Below are positions 51,856 to 61,514 of a DNA stretch of 64,000 bases, one piece after another. The stretch is from Affinirhizobium straminoryzae. Its GTDB lineage: Bacteria > Pseudomonadota > Alphaproteobacteria > Rhizobiales > Rhizobiaceae. The notes under the pieces were generated by a model. That model ran no database searches. It had not been told where the DNA came from and saw only the letters and a program-made list of their open reading frames with translations. Location: NCBI RefSeq assembly GCF_007004135.1, contig NZ_VJMG01000076.1:1-64000 (forward strand), given 5' to 3'. Numbering within the stretch: position 1 is the stretch's first letter; each line of letters begins with the position of its first letter. Both the position numbers and the translations under genes were made by a program.

Positions 51856-52884
51856 GTGGCATCTGCTTTTGATATCCGTGCCGACTCCCAACGGCAGCAG
51901 TTTTCCGCACACAAGGTGAATTCAATCGATGACGCCATGCTCGTCATGCCGGGCTGGAACATGGACCTTCTGCAGATGTCGCCAGGCAGGATCACCTACT
52001 CGCTGTCCATGACGCAACTGGACACCATCCAGATCTTTCATGAGCGGACGGACAAGACGCTTCTGAAACGGGGCCTGAGCTGGCCGGGCTCCCTTGTCCT
52101 GAGCTTTGTTCTCAACGCAGAGGGCAATGGCTGGCTTTCCGGGCATGAGGTCGATCCCGAAATCAGTCTCATGGTCGATGGCCAATTTCTGCCCGAAATT
52201 CTCACCCCCCACACCCTTGACCTGGTCTATATCGCAATTGACCGCCAATGGCTTGCAGATCAGCTCGGACAGCGCGGACATGAAAGGCTGGCGGGCTATA
52301 TCCGTGCCTACGCGTCGATCGCCATGTGGCATAGCCAGGCACCGGCCTTTGCCAGCCTGTTTTCGCAGTTGCTGTCCACTCCGAACGGTACACGACCGCC
52401 GCATAAAGGCTCTGTAGAATCATCAGCACGGGATTTCGTGACCGACATTCTCCTCACGGTGATCACATCTGCACGCAAGATCGAAGCGGTCAGCGATACC
52501 AACAACAAGCTCACGATCGACAAGGCACGCCGATTGATGTTTCGCGACATCAGCGAATTGCCGACCGTATCGGAGGTTGCCGCTCATCTCGGGATCAGTC
52601 GTCGCCACCTGCAAACCTGCTTCAACAATTCGGTTGGGCTGCCGGCCACGGAGTTCATCCGGGCGGAACGGCTGAATATGGTTCGCAAGGCCCTGATCCG
52701 GTCCCGACGCGAGAACCGGCACGTCGTGATCGGCGACATCGCCGCACAATGGGGCTTTTGGCATCTGAGCCGGTTTGCTGCCGATTACCGGGAGATGTTC
52801 GCAGAACTGCCGTCCGAAACGCTGCGCCCTGGCGAGAGCCTGGTCGGGCGCAGCAAAACGCAAGACGCTTCCCAAAACGGATAA
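51856..52884 (+). CDS. AraC family transcriptional regulator
   Basis: Activator of 342 residues: N-terminal cupin-like AraC-binding part (about 15-190) and a C-terminal AraC double helix-turn-helix (about 230-325; VSEVAAHLGISRRHLQTCFNNSVGLPATEFIRAERLN). GTG 51856 with GGGAGG 8 bases upstream keeps the N-terminal domain complete; the next in-frame ATG is at 51937. It is followed on the same strand by an outer-membrane channel, an MFS transporter and an amidase, which are its likely targets. Confidence 0.87.
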   Translation: MASAFDIRADSQRQQFSAHKVNSIDDAMLVMPGWNMDLLQMSPGRITYSLSMTQLDTIQIFHERTDKTLLKRGLSWPGSLVLSFVLNAEGNGWLSGHEVDPEISLMVDGQFLPEILTPHTLDLVYIAIDRQWLADQLGQRGHERLAGYIRAYASIAMWHSQAPAFASLFSQLLSTPNGTRPPHKGSVESSARDFVTDILLTVITSARKIEAVSDTNNKLTIDKARRLMFRDISELPTVSEVAAHLGISRRHLQTCFNNSVGLPATEFIRAERLNMVRKALIRSRRENRHVVIGDIAAQWGFWHLSRFAADYREMFAELPSETLRPGESLVGRSKTQDASQNG

Positions 52885-52947
52885 CGCGACGCCATTTGCG
52901 TTTTTACAATTCCCCAATTGGTTCGATTAGAAACCTGGGGAACATTG

Positions 52948-53889
52948 ATGTTTGACACTCAGACTGCGCGCAGGCGCACGACCGCCTTTGCATTTTCAGC
53001 TCTTTCCGTCGCAATGCTGCTTTCGACACCTGCCGGTGCGGTTGAGCAGGGCGGAACGATCACCCCGATGGGCGTGACCGATTTTGGTGCCGGCATGCTG
53101 CCACCCAGCTCGCCATACGGGACTTTCGGGATCAGAAGCACCTATTACTCGGCGTCGTCCCTCCGGGACGGATCTGGGCGTGAGATCCCGAATGACTTCC
53201 ATCTCGATGTGGAAACCGTCGCTCTCGCCTATTTCTACATGACAGACCTGCAGCTGTTCGGCGCACGGCTCGGCTTCGGTGGCGTTCTGCCTTTGATGAA
53301 CATCAGTGGTCGGCTGAACGTACCGACACCCGGCGGTCCGCTCGAACTTTCCGGGGATGATTTTGGGCTGGGCGACGCCCAGATCATGCCACTCCTCCTC
53401 GCATGGGATACCCCGCCGAACCTTTTCATAACGGCAGGCCTGCAGATCCAGATGCCAACCGGCTCCTACAGCACCTCCAATGCGTTCAACACCGGCGTCA
53501 ACCACTGGACCTTCACGCCTGTCATCGGGGCCACCTACATTTCGGACACCGGCTTCGAGATCTCGACGCAGGCCAACCTGAACTTCAACACGACCAACAC
53601 CGACACCAACTATCGCAGCGGCATCGAGTACAAGCAGGAATTTGCCGTCGGCCAGCACATCGATGCCTGGACCCTCGGCGTCGGTGGTTACGCTTACCAG
53701 CAGATCAGCGATGACAAGGGGCCGGGTGCGGGCGACGGGAACCGGGCGCGCGTCTTTGCAGCCGGGCCTGCCATCAGCTACTTCAAACCCGGCCTGCCGC
53801 TTGTCACGCTGCATGCCTACAAGGAGTTTGGAGCCGAAAACCGCGCCGAAGGCTACAACGTGGCCCTTCGTCTGGCCATGAGCTTCTGA
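52948..53889 (+). CDS. Outer-membrane transporter of the phenol MetA-degradation family
   Basis: Predicted beta-barrel channel, 313 residues, of the family associated with uptake of hydrophobic aromatics near catabolic genes (COG4313/Phenol_MetA_deg). A Sec signal (FAFSALSVAMLLSTPAGA, cleavage near AGA-VE) is followed by a barrel of alternating short strands and a C-terminal Phe (RLAMSF), the usual outer-membrane assembly signal. ATG 52948 follows CTGGGGAAC. It opens a set with the MFS transporter 10 bases downstream. Confidence 0.85.
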   Translation: MFDTQTARRRTTAFAFSALSVAMLLSTPAGAVEQGGTITPMGVTDFGAGMLPPSSPYGTFGIRSTYYSASSLRDGSGREIPNDFHLDVETVALAYFYMTDLQLFGARLGFGGVLPLMNISGRLNVPTPGGPLELSGDDFGLGDAQIMPLLLAWDTPPNLFITAGLQIQMPTGSYSTSNAFNTGVNHWTFTPVIGATYISDTGFEISTQANLNFNTTNTDTNYRSGIEYKQEFAVGQHIDAWTLGVGGYAYQQISDDKGPGAGDGNRARVFAAGPAISYFKPGLPLVTLHAYKEFGAENRAEGYNVALRLAMSF

Positions 53890-53899
53890 GGGGGTCACC

Positions 53900-55123
53900 A
53901 TGAGCCACGTGACGTCCATCACGCGATCCGCCGGTTCGAAGCAGGGACTGATCATCCAGTTCGCAAGCAGTTTGACGATCATGGGCTCGGTCATGATCGC
54001 GCCCATGCTTCCGAAGATCACAGCCGAGTTTGCAGCGACGGATCCGGGTTCCGTCGATCTCATCCCATTGATCGTCGCAGCTCCGGCCCTTGCAATCGCC
54101 CTCTTCGCGCCGATCGCCGGCGTGCTGGCCGATGTTCTCGGTCGAAAAAGGATGCTGTTGATCGGTTGTCTTCTCTACGCGCTGTTTGGCGCGCTGCCGG
54201 CCGTGATCGGAGATATCAAGCTCATCGTGCTGTCGCGCCTGCTGTTCGGCTGTGCCGAAGCGATCATCATGACTTGCTGCACAACGCTGATCGCCGATTA
54301 CTGGGCGCCGGCTGACCGCATGCGGTACATCAACCGCCAGGTGATCACGATCGGTGTTGTCGGAGCCTTGTTCTTCGTCATCGGCGGCATTGCCGGAGAG
54401 GGATCGTGGCGTACGCCGTTCTTCCTCTATCTGGCGCCGCTGCTGATCATACCCGCTGTTATCGCCTGGCTTTGGGAGCCTGATCGGCGCGGTGAGGAAG
54501 CTTCTGCGCCAAAACGTCCACAGCAGAAGATCGCATCAACCATTGCCGGCTCCTATTTCCTGATCTTTGCAGGCATGGTCACCTGCTTCGTCGTGACCGT
54601 CCAGACGCCCACGGTGCTGGTTGGCCTTGGCGTGACATCCACGTCATTGATCGGCGCTGCGGCGGGCCTTGCCATTCTCAGCACGCTGCTTGGCTCCATT
54701 GCGTGGCCATTCTTCCGGGATCGGATCGGCGTTGCTCGTGTCAACGCATGTCTGCTGTGGTTCATGGCTTGCGGCCTGTTCGTCCTGTCGCTTGCGCCGT
54801 CCTACCCGGTTGTTCTGGTTGCCATGGTCCTGCAGGGATTTGGCGCAGGCTTCCTTGTTTCGAATGCATCGCTCCCGCTTCTCATGAAACTGCCCGCAGG
54901 CTTGCGTGCCCGCGGCATCGGCGGCTTTACCTCGTGCCTTTACCTCGGCCAGTTCGCCAGCCCCCTGATTGTCGCGGCCATTGCCGCACCGTTTGGCGGC
55001 ATTCCGGCAGGTCTTGCAGCCGCCATTGTGATCTGGGGAGTGGTCACGGCGCTGATGGCTTTGGCCTGGCTGTTCGTCGGCGCCTCGAAAAGCCGCGAGC
55101 CTGCGCAGACAGGGAATGGCTGA
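53900..55123 (+). CDS. MFS transporter
   Basis: Major facilitator permease of 407 residues with about twelve transmembrane segments. The signature between helices 2 and 3 reads GVLADVLGRKRMLLIG (about 73-88). It begins 10 bases after the outer-membrane channel gene and is followed by an amidase gene 66 bases on, which suggests uptake or export of an amide or of its acid product. Substrate unknown. Confidence 0.9.
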   Translation: MSHVTSITRSAGSKQGLIIQFASSLTIMGSVMIAPMLPKITAEFAATDPGSVDLIPLIVAAPALAIALFAPIAGVLADVLGRKRMLLIGCLLYALFGALPAVIGDIKLIVLSRLLFGCAEAIIMTCCTTLIADYWAPADRMRYINRQVITIGVVGALFFVIGGIAGEGSWRTPFFLYLAPLLIIPAVIAWLWEPDRRGEEASAPKRPQQKIASTIAGSYFLIFAGMVTCFVVTVQTPTVLVGLGVTSTSLIGAAAGLAILSTLLGSIAWPFFRDRIGVARVNACLLWFMACGLFVLSLAPSYPVVLVAMVLQGFGAGFLVSNASLPLLMKLPAGLRARGIGGFTSCLYLGQFASPLIVAAIAAPFGGIPAGLAAAIVIWGVVTALMALAWLFVGASKSREPAQTGNG

Positions 55124-55189
55124 ACCGCATTTTTCAGGCGGCGTCCGACATGGCGCCACTCTTGCACAGACACTGAAAGGCACTCCTCG

Positions 55190-56629
55190 ATGAATGTTTC
55201 AGCCACCAAGACGACTGTTGACGGTCTTGAGCTTGCGGCTCAGATCCGCAAGGGCACACTCACCCCGGGCGAAGCGCTCTCGGATGCGATTGCGAAGGTC
55301 GAAAGGGTTAACCCCCAGCTGAACGCAATCGCCGAAAGGCTTTATGAAACGGCGGAGAACCACGCCCAATCCGATAAGGCTTCCGGTCCCTTTGCGGGCG
55401 TACCATTGCTGACCAAAGATCTGTTCACGCCTGTGAAGGGCGCGCGGATGACCAACGGATCGCTTCTGCTGAAGGACAATGTCATGCCCTTCGACTCGGA
55501 ACTGGTCACGCGTTTCCGCCGCGCGGGCTTCACGATCTTCGGCACCACGACCTCCCCGGAATTCGGCAGCTCGTACTCTACCGAATCACGTCTGTTCGGC
55601 GCCAGTCGCAATCCCTGGTCGATAGAGCACATCTGTGGCGGATCGAGCGGGGCGGCAGCCGCGATGGTGGCCGCCCGGGTACTTCCTGTTGCCCATGGCA
55701 ATGATGGCGGCGGCTCCTTGCGGGTGCCGGCCTCCGCCTGCGGCGTGTTCGGCCTGAAGCCGTCCAGGGGCCTGACGCCGATGGGGCCGGCCGTTGGAGA
55801 GGGATGGGCCGGCATGAGCACAAGTCATGTTATCAGCATCTCCGTGCGCGACAGCGCCGCTGCGCTCGATCAACTGGCCGGCGCCGATCTCGGCGCCCCC
55901 TATGCCGCGCCGCATCATGCCCAGACGCTTCTGTCTGCGGCCACCGGCGCACCACCGAAAGCCCTTCGCATCGGCCTTGTTTCCCACATGGCGCCCTGGC
56001 AGAGCCATGATGATTGCATCGAAGCCGTTCACAAAACCGCGAAACTGTGTGAAGCGCTTGGCCACCAGGTCGAGGAGACGGCATTGCCGGTCGAGGGGCT
56101 CGACTTCTACGATCACGTCTTCACCATCATCGGCTCTCAAACCCGAAGCCTGATGAACTTCCTCGGCCGCATTGCGGGCCATCCTATGGACGAGCAGGCG
56201 CTGGAAGCCCGCCATCGCGTCATCTTGCGCGACAAGGGACATCTCAGCGGTGCGGAGTATGCGGCAGCCGTCGACTATATCCATGCATTCGGTCGACGCA
56301 TGGCGCATCTCTTCCAGCGTTACGATGTTCTCCTGACGCCGACCATGGCGCGTCCACCGGCAAAGATCGGCGACTTCGCCATCAAGGATGAGGATACGAT
56401 CGCTACCGTCATTGATAGGTTCCACTCTTTCTCACCGTTTACCGCGCTGTTCAACGCCACCGGGCAGCCTGCCATGTCGGTGCCCTTGCACTGGAACAGG
56501 GAAGGCCTGCCGATCGGATCGCAATTTGCAGCGACCTTCGGCGCAGAACCGCTTTTGTTTGCGCTGGCTGCCCAACTCGAACAGGCGTCGCCGTGGGAGC
56601 ACCGGATTCCGCCATTGAACGCCCTTTGA
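55190..56629 (+). CDS. Amidase (6-aminohexanoate-cyclic-dimer hydrolase-like)
   Basis: Amidase-signature enzyme, 479 residues, of the NylA-like branch. Triad Lys76 (LLTKDLF), Ser152 (GGSSGAAAA) and Ser176 (GGGSLRVPAS) is complete with the usual 76/24 spacing; RNPW and SRGLTPMG are branch features. It differs clearly from the shorter IacH amidase at 39126. Operon position after an aromatic-type porin and an MFS transporter suggests hydrolysis of an imported amide, for instance an aryl-acetamide or amino-acid conjugate. Confidence 0.88.
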   Translation: MNVSATKTTVDGLELAAQIRKGTLTPGEALSDAIAKVERVNPQLNAIAERLYETAENHAQSDKASGPFAGVPLLTKDLFTPVKGARMTNGSLLLKDNVMPFDSELVTRFRRAGFTIFGTTTSPEFGSSYSTESRLFGASRNPWSIEHICGGSSGAAAAMVAARVLPVAHGNDGGGSLRVPASACGVFGLKPSRGLTPMGPAVGEGWAGMSTSHVISISVRDSAAALDQLAGADLGAPYAAPHHAQTLLSAATGAPPKALRIGLVSHMAPWQSHDDCIEAVHKTAKLCEALGHQVEETALPVEGLDFYDHVFTIIGSQTRSLMNFLGRIAGHPMDEQALEARHRVILRDKGHLSGAEYAAAVDYIHAFGRRMAHLFQRYDVLLTPTMARPPAKIGDFAIKDEDTIATVIDRFHSFSPFTALFNATGQPAMSVPLHWNREGLPIGSQFAATFGAEPLLFALAAQLEQASPWEHRIPPLNAL

Positions 56630-56652
56630 CATAATGTCCGAATGGTGTGATG

Positions 56653-56681
56653 CGCTGATCCTCCTGACAGGAGGATCAGCG
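56653..56681. terminator. Strong hairpin after the amidase gene
   Basis: CGCTGATCCTCCTG-A-CAGGAGGATCAGCG is a perfect 14-base inverted repeat 23 bases after the amidase stop. In RNA the loop would be CTGACAG or similar. The following 56682-56919 stretch holds no supported gene and presumably the promoter of the ROK gene. Confidence 0.65.
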
Positions 56682-56919
56682 TGCCGGCCGATATCGATCC
56701 ATCTCTTCCGGGCAGCCCCTTCGGCGGCTGCGAGGTGCATCGGGCGATCACGACATGTCGGAAGGCCGGCGTTTTGCAACAGGGGCATTGCAAGGTCAGA
56801 ATGCCTTTTCATGTTGCGGGCAATCCGGATGGTGGAACGGATTGACGCTCGATCGAACCTTGCCCATAACCCGGAAAGCAGGCCGCAGGCTGGTTTGGGC
56901 ACGGGTGTAGGTAGCATTC

Positions 56920-58080
56920 TTGAAAATCGACCAGAGAACGACCCGGGCGATGAACCGCCGGCTCATCCTCAACCTGATCCGCAAGGAGGGTGCCCTGAGC
57001 CGGGCCGATCTGGCCGCGGCAACAGGCTTGAGCCCGGCCGCCGTGACATTCGTGGTCACCGATCTTCTGGCCGAAGGCTACCTCATCGAAGGTGAGACCG
57101 CGCCGGGCGGGGGAGGGCGCAGACCCGTACCGCTGTCGATCAATTATCGCGGGAGTCTGGCAATCGGGGTCAAAATGAACCTGGGTTCGCTCGACTGCGT
57201 GCTGACGGATCTTTCGACGGCCGTCATTTCCTCTCTGTCCGTCTCCTTTGACAGTCCGTCGCCGCAGACGGTGCTCTCGGCGGCAGAAGCGGCGATCGGG
57301 AGGCTCTTGCGCACCGTGCCGGAGCAGGCCGGAAAACTGACAGGCGTTGGCTTTTCAATGCCTGGCACGATCGACATGGCAGCAGGCGTCTGCGTCTCCA
57401 GCAATCGTTTCGGCTGGAGGAATGTTCCATTCGCGGGCTTGCTGAGAGAGAGGATCAGTGCGCCGGTCTGGATGGAAGATGACACGCTGGCCTTTGCACT
57501 GGCACAGCATCTGTTCGGTCTCGGAAGCCAGCACTCGGTTTTTCTCGCACTCGCCGTGGGCGTCGGGATCGGGTGCGCGACGGTTGCCAATGGCGTCGTC
57601 CTGCGCGGGGCGCATGGCCATGCCGGCAAGCTTGGCCACGTCACGCACCGGCTGGAGGGACCAATGTGTGAATGTGGTCGGATCGGCTGTCTGCAGACCT
57701 TTCATTCTGTGCCAGCGATCGTCGACTCCTGGCGACGTGGAAAGGGGCTCGGTTCCGAGCTTGATCGCTACAGCATGAAGGAGGCCGCCCTGCAGGGGGA
57801 CGACCTTGCCCGCACGCTGCTGCAACGCGCGGGCGAGGATATCGGCGTCCATCTGGCAAATGTCATCAATTCCACCGATCCCGAGGTGGTGGTGGTCGGC
57901 GGCGAGGCGGTGACGTTCGGGGATCTTCTGTTCGATCCCATGCGCAAATCGCTTGAACGCTACTGCTATAGCCGCCCGCCGGCGGTGATCCCCGATGAAC
58001 GCGAGCACTTCTGGGCTGCGGGTGCTGCGGCGCTGGCCATTCAGGGTCTCTTCAATTTCGAAATGGCCACCGGCGGTTGA
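56920..58080 (+). CDS. ROK family transcriptional regulator
   Basis: Repressor of 386 residues: winged helix (about 10-70; LSRADLAAATGLSPAAVTFVVTDLLAEGYL) and ROK domain with the zinc motif CECGRIGCLQ (near 247-256), in which the usual last Glu is Gln. The TTG start at 56920 retains the N-terminal helix KIDQRTTRAMNRRLILN typical of ROK regulators; the ATG at 56950 would remove part of it. It converges on the beta-galactosidase operon and is its most likely regulator; the sensed sugar is unknown. Confidence 0.86.
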   Translation: MKIDQRTTRAMNRRLILNLIRKEGALSRADLAAATGLSPAAVTFVVTDLLAEGYLIEGETAPGGGGRRPVPLSINYRGSLAIGVKMNLGSLDCVLTDLSTAVISSLSVSFDSPSPQTVLSAAEAAIGRLLRTVPEQAGKLTGVGFSMPGTIDMAAGVCVSSNRFGWRNVPFAGLLRERISAPVWMEDDTLAFALAQHLFGLGSQHSVFLALAVGVGIGCATVANGVVLRGAHGHAGKLGHVTHRLEGPMCECGRIGCLQTFHSVPAIVDSWRRGKGLGSELDRYSMKEAALQGDDLARTLLQRAGEDIGVHLANVINSTDPEVVVVGGEAVTFGDLLFDPMRKSLERYCYSRPPAVIPDEREHFWAAGAAALAIQGLFNFEMATGG

Positions 58081-58102
58081 TCCATCTTCTGTCACTGAAA
58101 AA

Positions 58103-58128
58103 CGCGGCGGAGCCGAAGCCCCGCCGCG
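58103..58128. terminator. Hairpin between the convergent ROK and beta-galactosidase genes
   Basis: CGCGGCGG-N10-CCGCCGCG is a perfect 8-base-pair GC stem 22 bases after the ROK stop, in the 102-base gap before the end of the beta-galactosidase gene. It may serve both transcripts. Confidence 0.6.
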
Positions 58129-58182
58129 GGAACACAGTCGGAATGATTGCGCTTGCGCACCGTTCCGGTGGCGTAACCGAAC

Positions 58183-60321
58183 TCAAGCGTAGGACAGGAC
58201 CGCCGCTCCATATTCCGCAAGCTCCAGAGATCCATCGACCCGTTGGCCGGTCAGGAGATCAATGGACGCAGGCAGGTTCACGATCTGGCGTGGCGTGTCC
58301 GTCACGTTCAGCACGAACAGCAGCTTGCGGTCTTCGGCCTGCCTGAGCGTCACTTCCACGCCCTCCGGCAGATCCCGGATCAGGGGCTCGACACCGGCAT
58401 CGGCGAGCACCGTTTGCGTCAGGGCCTCGACCAGTTCCTCGCCAAGATACGTTGCGAGATAGACGACGCGGCCCTTGCCGACACGGCGGCTGGTAATGGC
58501 GGGGCGGCCTTTCGCGAACCAGGCCTTCCAGGTGGCAAGCGCTTCAACGTCACTGCCGGTTTCCAGCAATTCGTAGAGATGTTCGGCTTCGATCTCGCGG
58601 CCGCCGATCTCCAGGCTGTATTTCCGCCCGGCAGAAGACGAAGGCAGGAGGTTCGGCGGAATGAAAAGGCCCTGATCGATGGGGAAGCGCTGGAAGAGAC
58701 CGGCTCCATCCTTTGCCGTCAGCCGTCCGAATTCCTCGACGCGCACGCCGCAGAGATCGGCAAGCGCGCTGCCGGGCGCCAGTTCGCGGAGGATGTGGTT
58801 GTTGGCGTCCCGCGTTCCAGTCATGGCGCCGACGATCAGCGTGCCGCCATTCTCGACGAAAGCGCGCACCTTCGGTGTCCAGGCCTGATCCCACATCACC
58901 CAATGGGGAATGTAAAACACCTTCAGGCGGCTCAGATCGTCTTCAGGATGGATGAAGCCGCAGGCAATGCCCGCCTTGTAACAATGGCGGTGCAGAAGTG
59001 CCGCGTCGTCCATCGGGGAGGGCAGGCCGATCGGATAGGTCTTGTGCGCCTCCTGATTGTCGAAATCGCCACCGGCGATGCCGACATCCATGGCAACCGA
59101 CGTGCCGAGCAACTGGTCCTTGATCCGGGAGATGTCTCCGGCGAACTGCTTGGCTTCAGCGTAGCGGCGGCGCGGCACGTCGTCGTGGTCGATGAGGCCC
59201 ATCCAGTAGATTTCCGCGCCGAAATGGGCCGGCCGCCAGCGGAAGAACATCAGGCCATCCGCACCGCGCGCCACCGATGACAGCGCCATGCGGCGCATCT
59301 CGCCGGGTTCCGGTGTCATGGTGGTGAAGGACGGTTGGCTGCCGAGGCCGGAGGCCTGTTCCGGCACGATGAAGTTGCCGGCATAGCTGCGGCAGATGTC
59401 GAGTTGAAGCGCCTGCGTCGCCGCATGGCCGCCGGTGCGGCGGAACTCGTCATAGAGCATCGGATAGATGTCAAAGCCGATGAAATCGAGATCCTGGCCA
59501 AATTCGCCACGGAAATCGATATCGGCGAGATTGCCGAGATTGTGGAAGATGAACCACGCCTCGTTCGTTTCGCGCAGGATCCGCACCTGATCGTGCTGGA
59601 AGGCCGCCGTGGCCTGCGCCAGGAAGCGATGATAATCCTGCACATGGCCCGGGCTCAGATAGGATGGTGCCATCGGCAGCGGCAGCACCACCTGATCGAA
59701 ATTGTCGTAGGCCGTTGCCCAGAAATCGCCGCCCCAGGCAAAGTTGAGCTTGTCGATCGTCTGGTACCGGTGGCGCAGATAGTTGCGGAAGGCGAGCGCA
59801 CAGGACTCGGAATAGGATTCTGAAACCGTGGTGTTCAGCTCGTTGTCGGTCTGCCAGCCCACCACATGCGGATTGTCCCGATAATGCTCGGCCAGCGCGC
59901 GGGTGATACGCCGGCTGTGTTCGCGCAGCACGGGGCTGGTCGTGTCGGCATGCTGGCGGGAGCCATGCGAGGCGCGGCGTCCGTTACGATCGACGCGCAG
60001 CACTTCGGGATAGTTCATCGTCAGCCAGCGCGGCGGCGTTGCCGTCGGCGTGCACAGAATGGTCTTGATGCCGCAGTCGGCCAGGATATCGATGGCGCGA
60101 TCGAACAGGTCGAAATCGAACTTGCCCTCGTAGGGCTCCCAGAGGTGCCAGGCGAATTCGCCCATGCGCACCACGTTGAAGCCTGCATCGCGCATGCGCT
60201 CGGCGTCGCGGCGCCAGTAGCTTTCGTCCACATGTTCCGGATAATGCGGAACGCCGAGAAGAAAATCGTCAAGGTTGAGGGTGCGCCAGACGGAGAGGGG
60301 CGCGGGCGGTCTGCGTTTCAT
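58183..60321 (-). CDS. Beta-galactosidase, glycoside hydrolase family 42
   Basis: Retaining beta-galactosidase of 712 residues. The TIM-barrel domain (about 15-395) has the acid/base Glu161 in GWQTDNE and the probable nucleophile Glu321 in FIVPEQASG; an amidotransferase-like trimerisation domain (about 410-620) and a small C-terminal beta domain follow. No signal peptide, so it is cytoplasmic and acts on imported galactosides. ATG 60321 (MKRRPPAP) has GGAG upstream. It is the last gene of the leftward operon, 13 bases after the ATPase gene. Confidence 0.93.
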   Translation of the reverse strand: MKRRPPAPLSVWRTLNLDDFLLGVPHYPEHVDESYWRRDAERMRDAGFNVVRMGEFAWHLWEPYEGKFDFDLFDRAIDILADCGIKTILCTPTATPPRWLTMNYPEVLRVDRNGRRASHGSRQHADTTSPVLREHSRRITRALAEHYRDNPHVVGWQTDNELNTTVSESYSESCALAFRNYLRHRYQTIDKLNFAWGGDFWATAYDNFDQVVLPLPMAPSYLSPGHVQDYHRFLAQATAAFQHDQVRILRETNEAWFIFHNLGNLADIDFRGEFGQDLDFIGFDIYPMLYDEFRRTGGHAATQALQLDICRSYAGNFIVPEQASGLGSQPSFTTMTPEPGEMRRMALSSVARGADGLMFFRWRPAHFGAEIYWMGLIDHDDVPRRRYAEAKQFAGDISRIKDQLLGTSVAMDVGIAGGDFDNQEAHKTYPIGLPSPMDDAALLHRHCYKAGIACGFIHPEDDLSRLKVFYIPHWVMWDQAWTPKVRAFVENGGTLIVGAMTGTRDANNHILRELAPGSALADLCGVRVEEFGRLTAKDGAGLFQRFPIDQGLFIPPNLLPSSSAGRKYSLEIGGREIEAEHLYELLETGSDVEALATWKAWFAKGRPAITSRRVGKGRVVYLATYLGEELVEALTQTVLADAGVEPLIRDLPEGVEVTLRQAEDRKLLFVLNVTDTPRQIVNLPASIDLLTGQRVDGSLELAEYGAAVLSYA

Positions 60322-60334
60322 GATCTGCTCCGGA

Positions 60335-61474
60335 TTATCGGGATTGAATTTCGGGCTTGGCCGGGGTGAGCGTGGCTCCGTCGGAGCCGAACAGATAGGC
60401 GTCCGCTGGATCGAAGCCGATGGTGATCTCGCTGTTGGGCGCAACGGCCACGGCGCTGCCGAGCTGGATCGTCACATTGCGCGTGCCGGTGTCCGAGCCG
60501 CTGGTGACAAGCGGCGAGGCGTCGGCATAGACCACCGTTTCCCGACCGAGATTTTCGACCAGGCGCACCCTTGCCGGACAGGAAGCCGGCTTGCTGCCGC
60601 CAACGGCAAAAGCCTCGGGTCGAATGCCGACGGTTACCGGATCGCCGGTCTTCACTGTCGCGCCCTGACGAAGCGCGATCCGCAGCGGGGCAAGGCCCGC
60701 GAGCTGAACCAGTGCGTCGTCGGTGCCGACCTCGGTGGTGGTCCCTTCGATGAAGTTCATGCGGGGCGCGCCGAGAAAGCCCGCGACGAACCGGTTGACG
60801 GGGTTGGCATAAAGCGCGAGCGGGCTGCCGACCTGTTCGATGGCGCCCTTGTTGAGCACGACGATGCGGCTGGCCATGGTCATGGCCTCGACCTGGTCAT
60901 GCGTCACGTAGATCATGGTCGAGCCAAGCTCGGCATGCAGCGTGGACAGTTCGACGCGCATCTGCGTGCGCAGCGCGGCATCGAGATTGGACAGCGGCTC
61001 GTCGAACAGGAAGACATCCGGAGAGCGGGTGATGGCGCGGCCGATTGCGACGCGCTGTCTCTGTCCGCCCGACAGCTGTTTCGGCAGTTTGTCGAGTTGC
61101 TCGGTGATCCGCAGGATGTCGGCGGCGCGGCGGACGGCGACATCGATCTCCGCCTTCGGCCGCCTGGCCATGCGCAGGCCGAAGCCCATGTTTTCGGCAA
61201 CCGTCATGTGCGGATAGAGCGCGTAAGACTGGAACACCATGGCGATGCCGCGATCCCCGGGCTCGGCCCTGGTAACGTCCTTGCCGCCGATGGTGATCTT
61301 GCCGGTGTCCACCGTTTCAAGGCCGGCAATGGTCTTCAGCAACGTGGACTTGCCGCAGCCCGAAGGGCCGACCATGACGATGAATTCCCCCTTTTCGATG
61401 GTGAGGTCGAGGGATTTCAGGGCATGGTATTGCCCGTAATGCTTGTCCAGCCCGATGAGTTCGACGCTGTTCAT
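60335..61474 (-). CDS. Carbohydrate ABC transporter ATP-binding protein (UgpC/MalK-type)
   Basis: ATPase of 379 residues with Walker [10 protein letters not shown] (about 37-45), Q-loop FQSYALYPH, signature LSGGQRQR, Walker [12 protein letters not shown], switch His VTHDQVEAM and the C-terminal MalK-like domain from about 240. Located between the permease and beta-galactosidase genes of the galactoside operon. Confidence 0.94.
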   Translation of the reverse strand: MNSVELIGLDKHYGQYHALKSLDLTIEKGEFIVMVGPSGCGKSTLLKTIAGLETVDTGKITIGGKDVTRAEPGDRGIAMVFQSYALYPHMTVAENMGFGLRMARRPKAEIDVAVRRAADILRITEQLDKLPKQLSGGQRQRVAIGRAITRSPDVFLFDEPLSNLDAALRTQMRVELSTLHAELGSTMIYVTHDQVEAMTMASRIVVLNKGAIEQVGSPLALYANPVNRFVAGFLGAPRMNFIEGTTTEVGTDDALVQLAGLAPLRIALRQGATVKTGDPVTVGIRPEAFAVGGSKPASCPARVRLVENLGRETVVYADASPLVTSGSDTGTRNVTIQLGSAVAVAPNSEITIGFDPADAYLFGSDGATLTPAKPEIQSR

Positions 61475-61514
61475 GGGGTATCGCTCCCTGTGATGCTGTT
61501 GATGGGGCGCGCGG

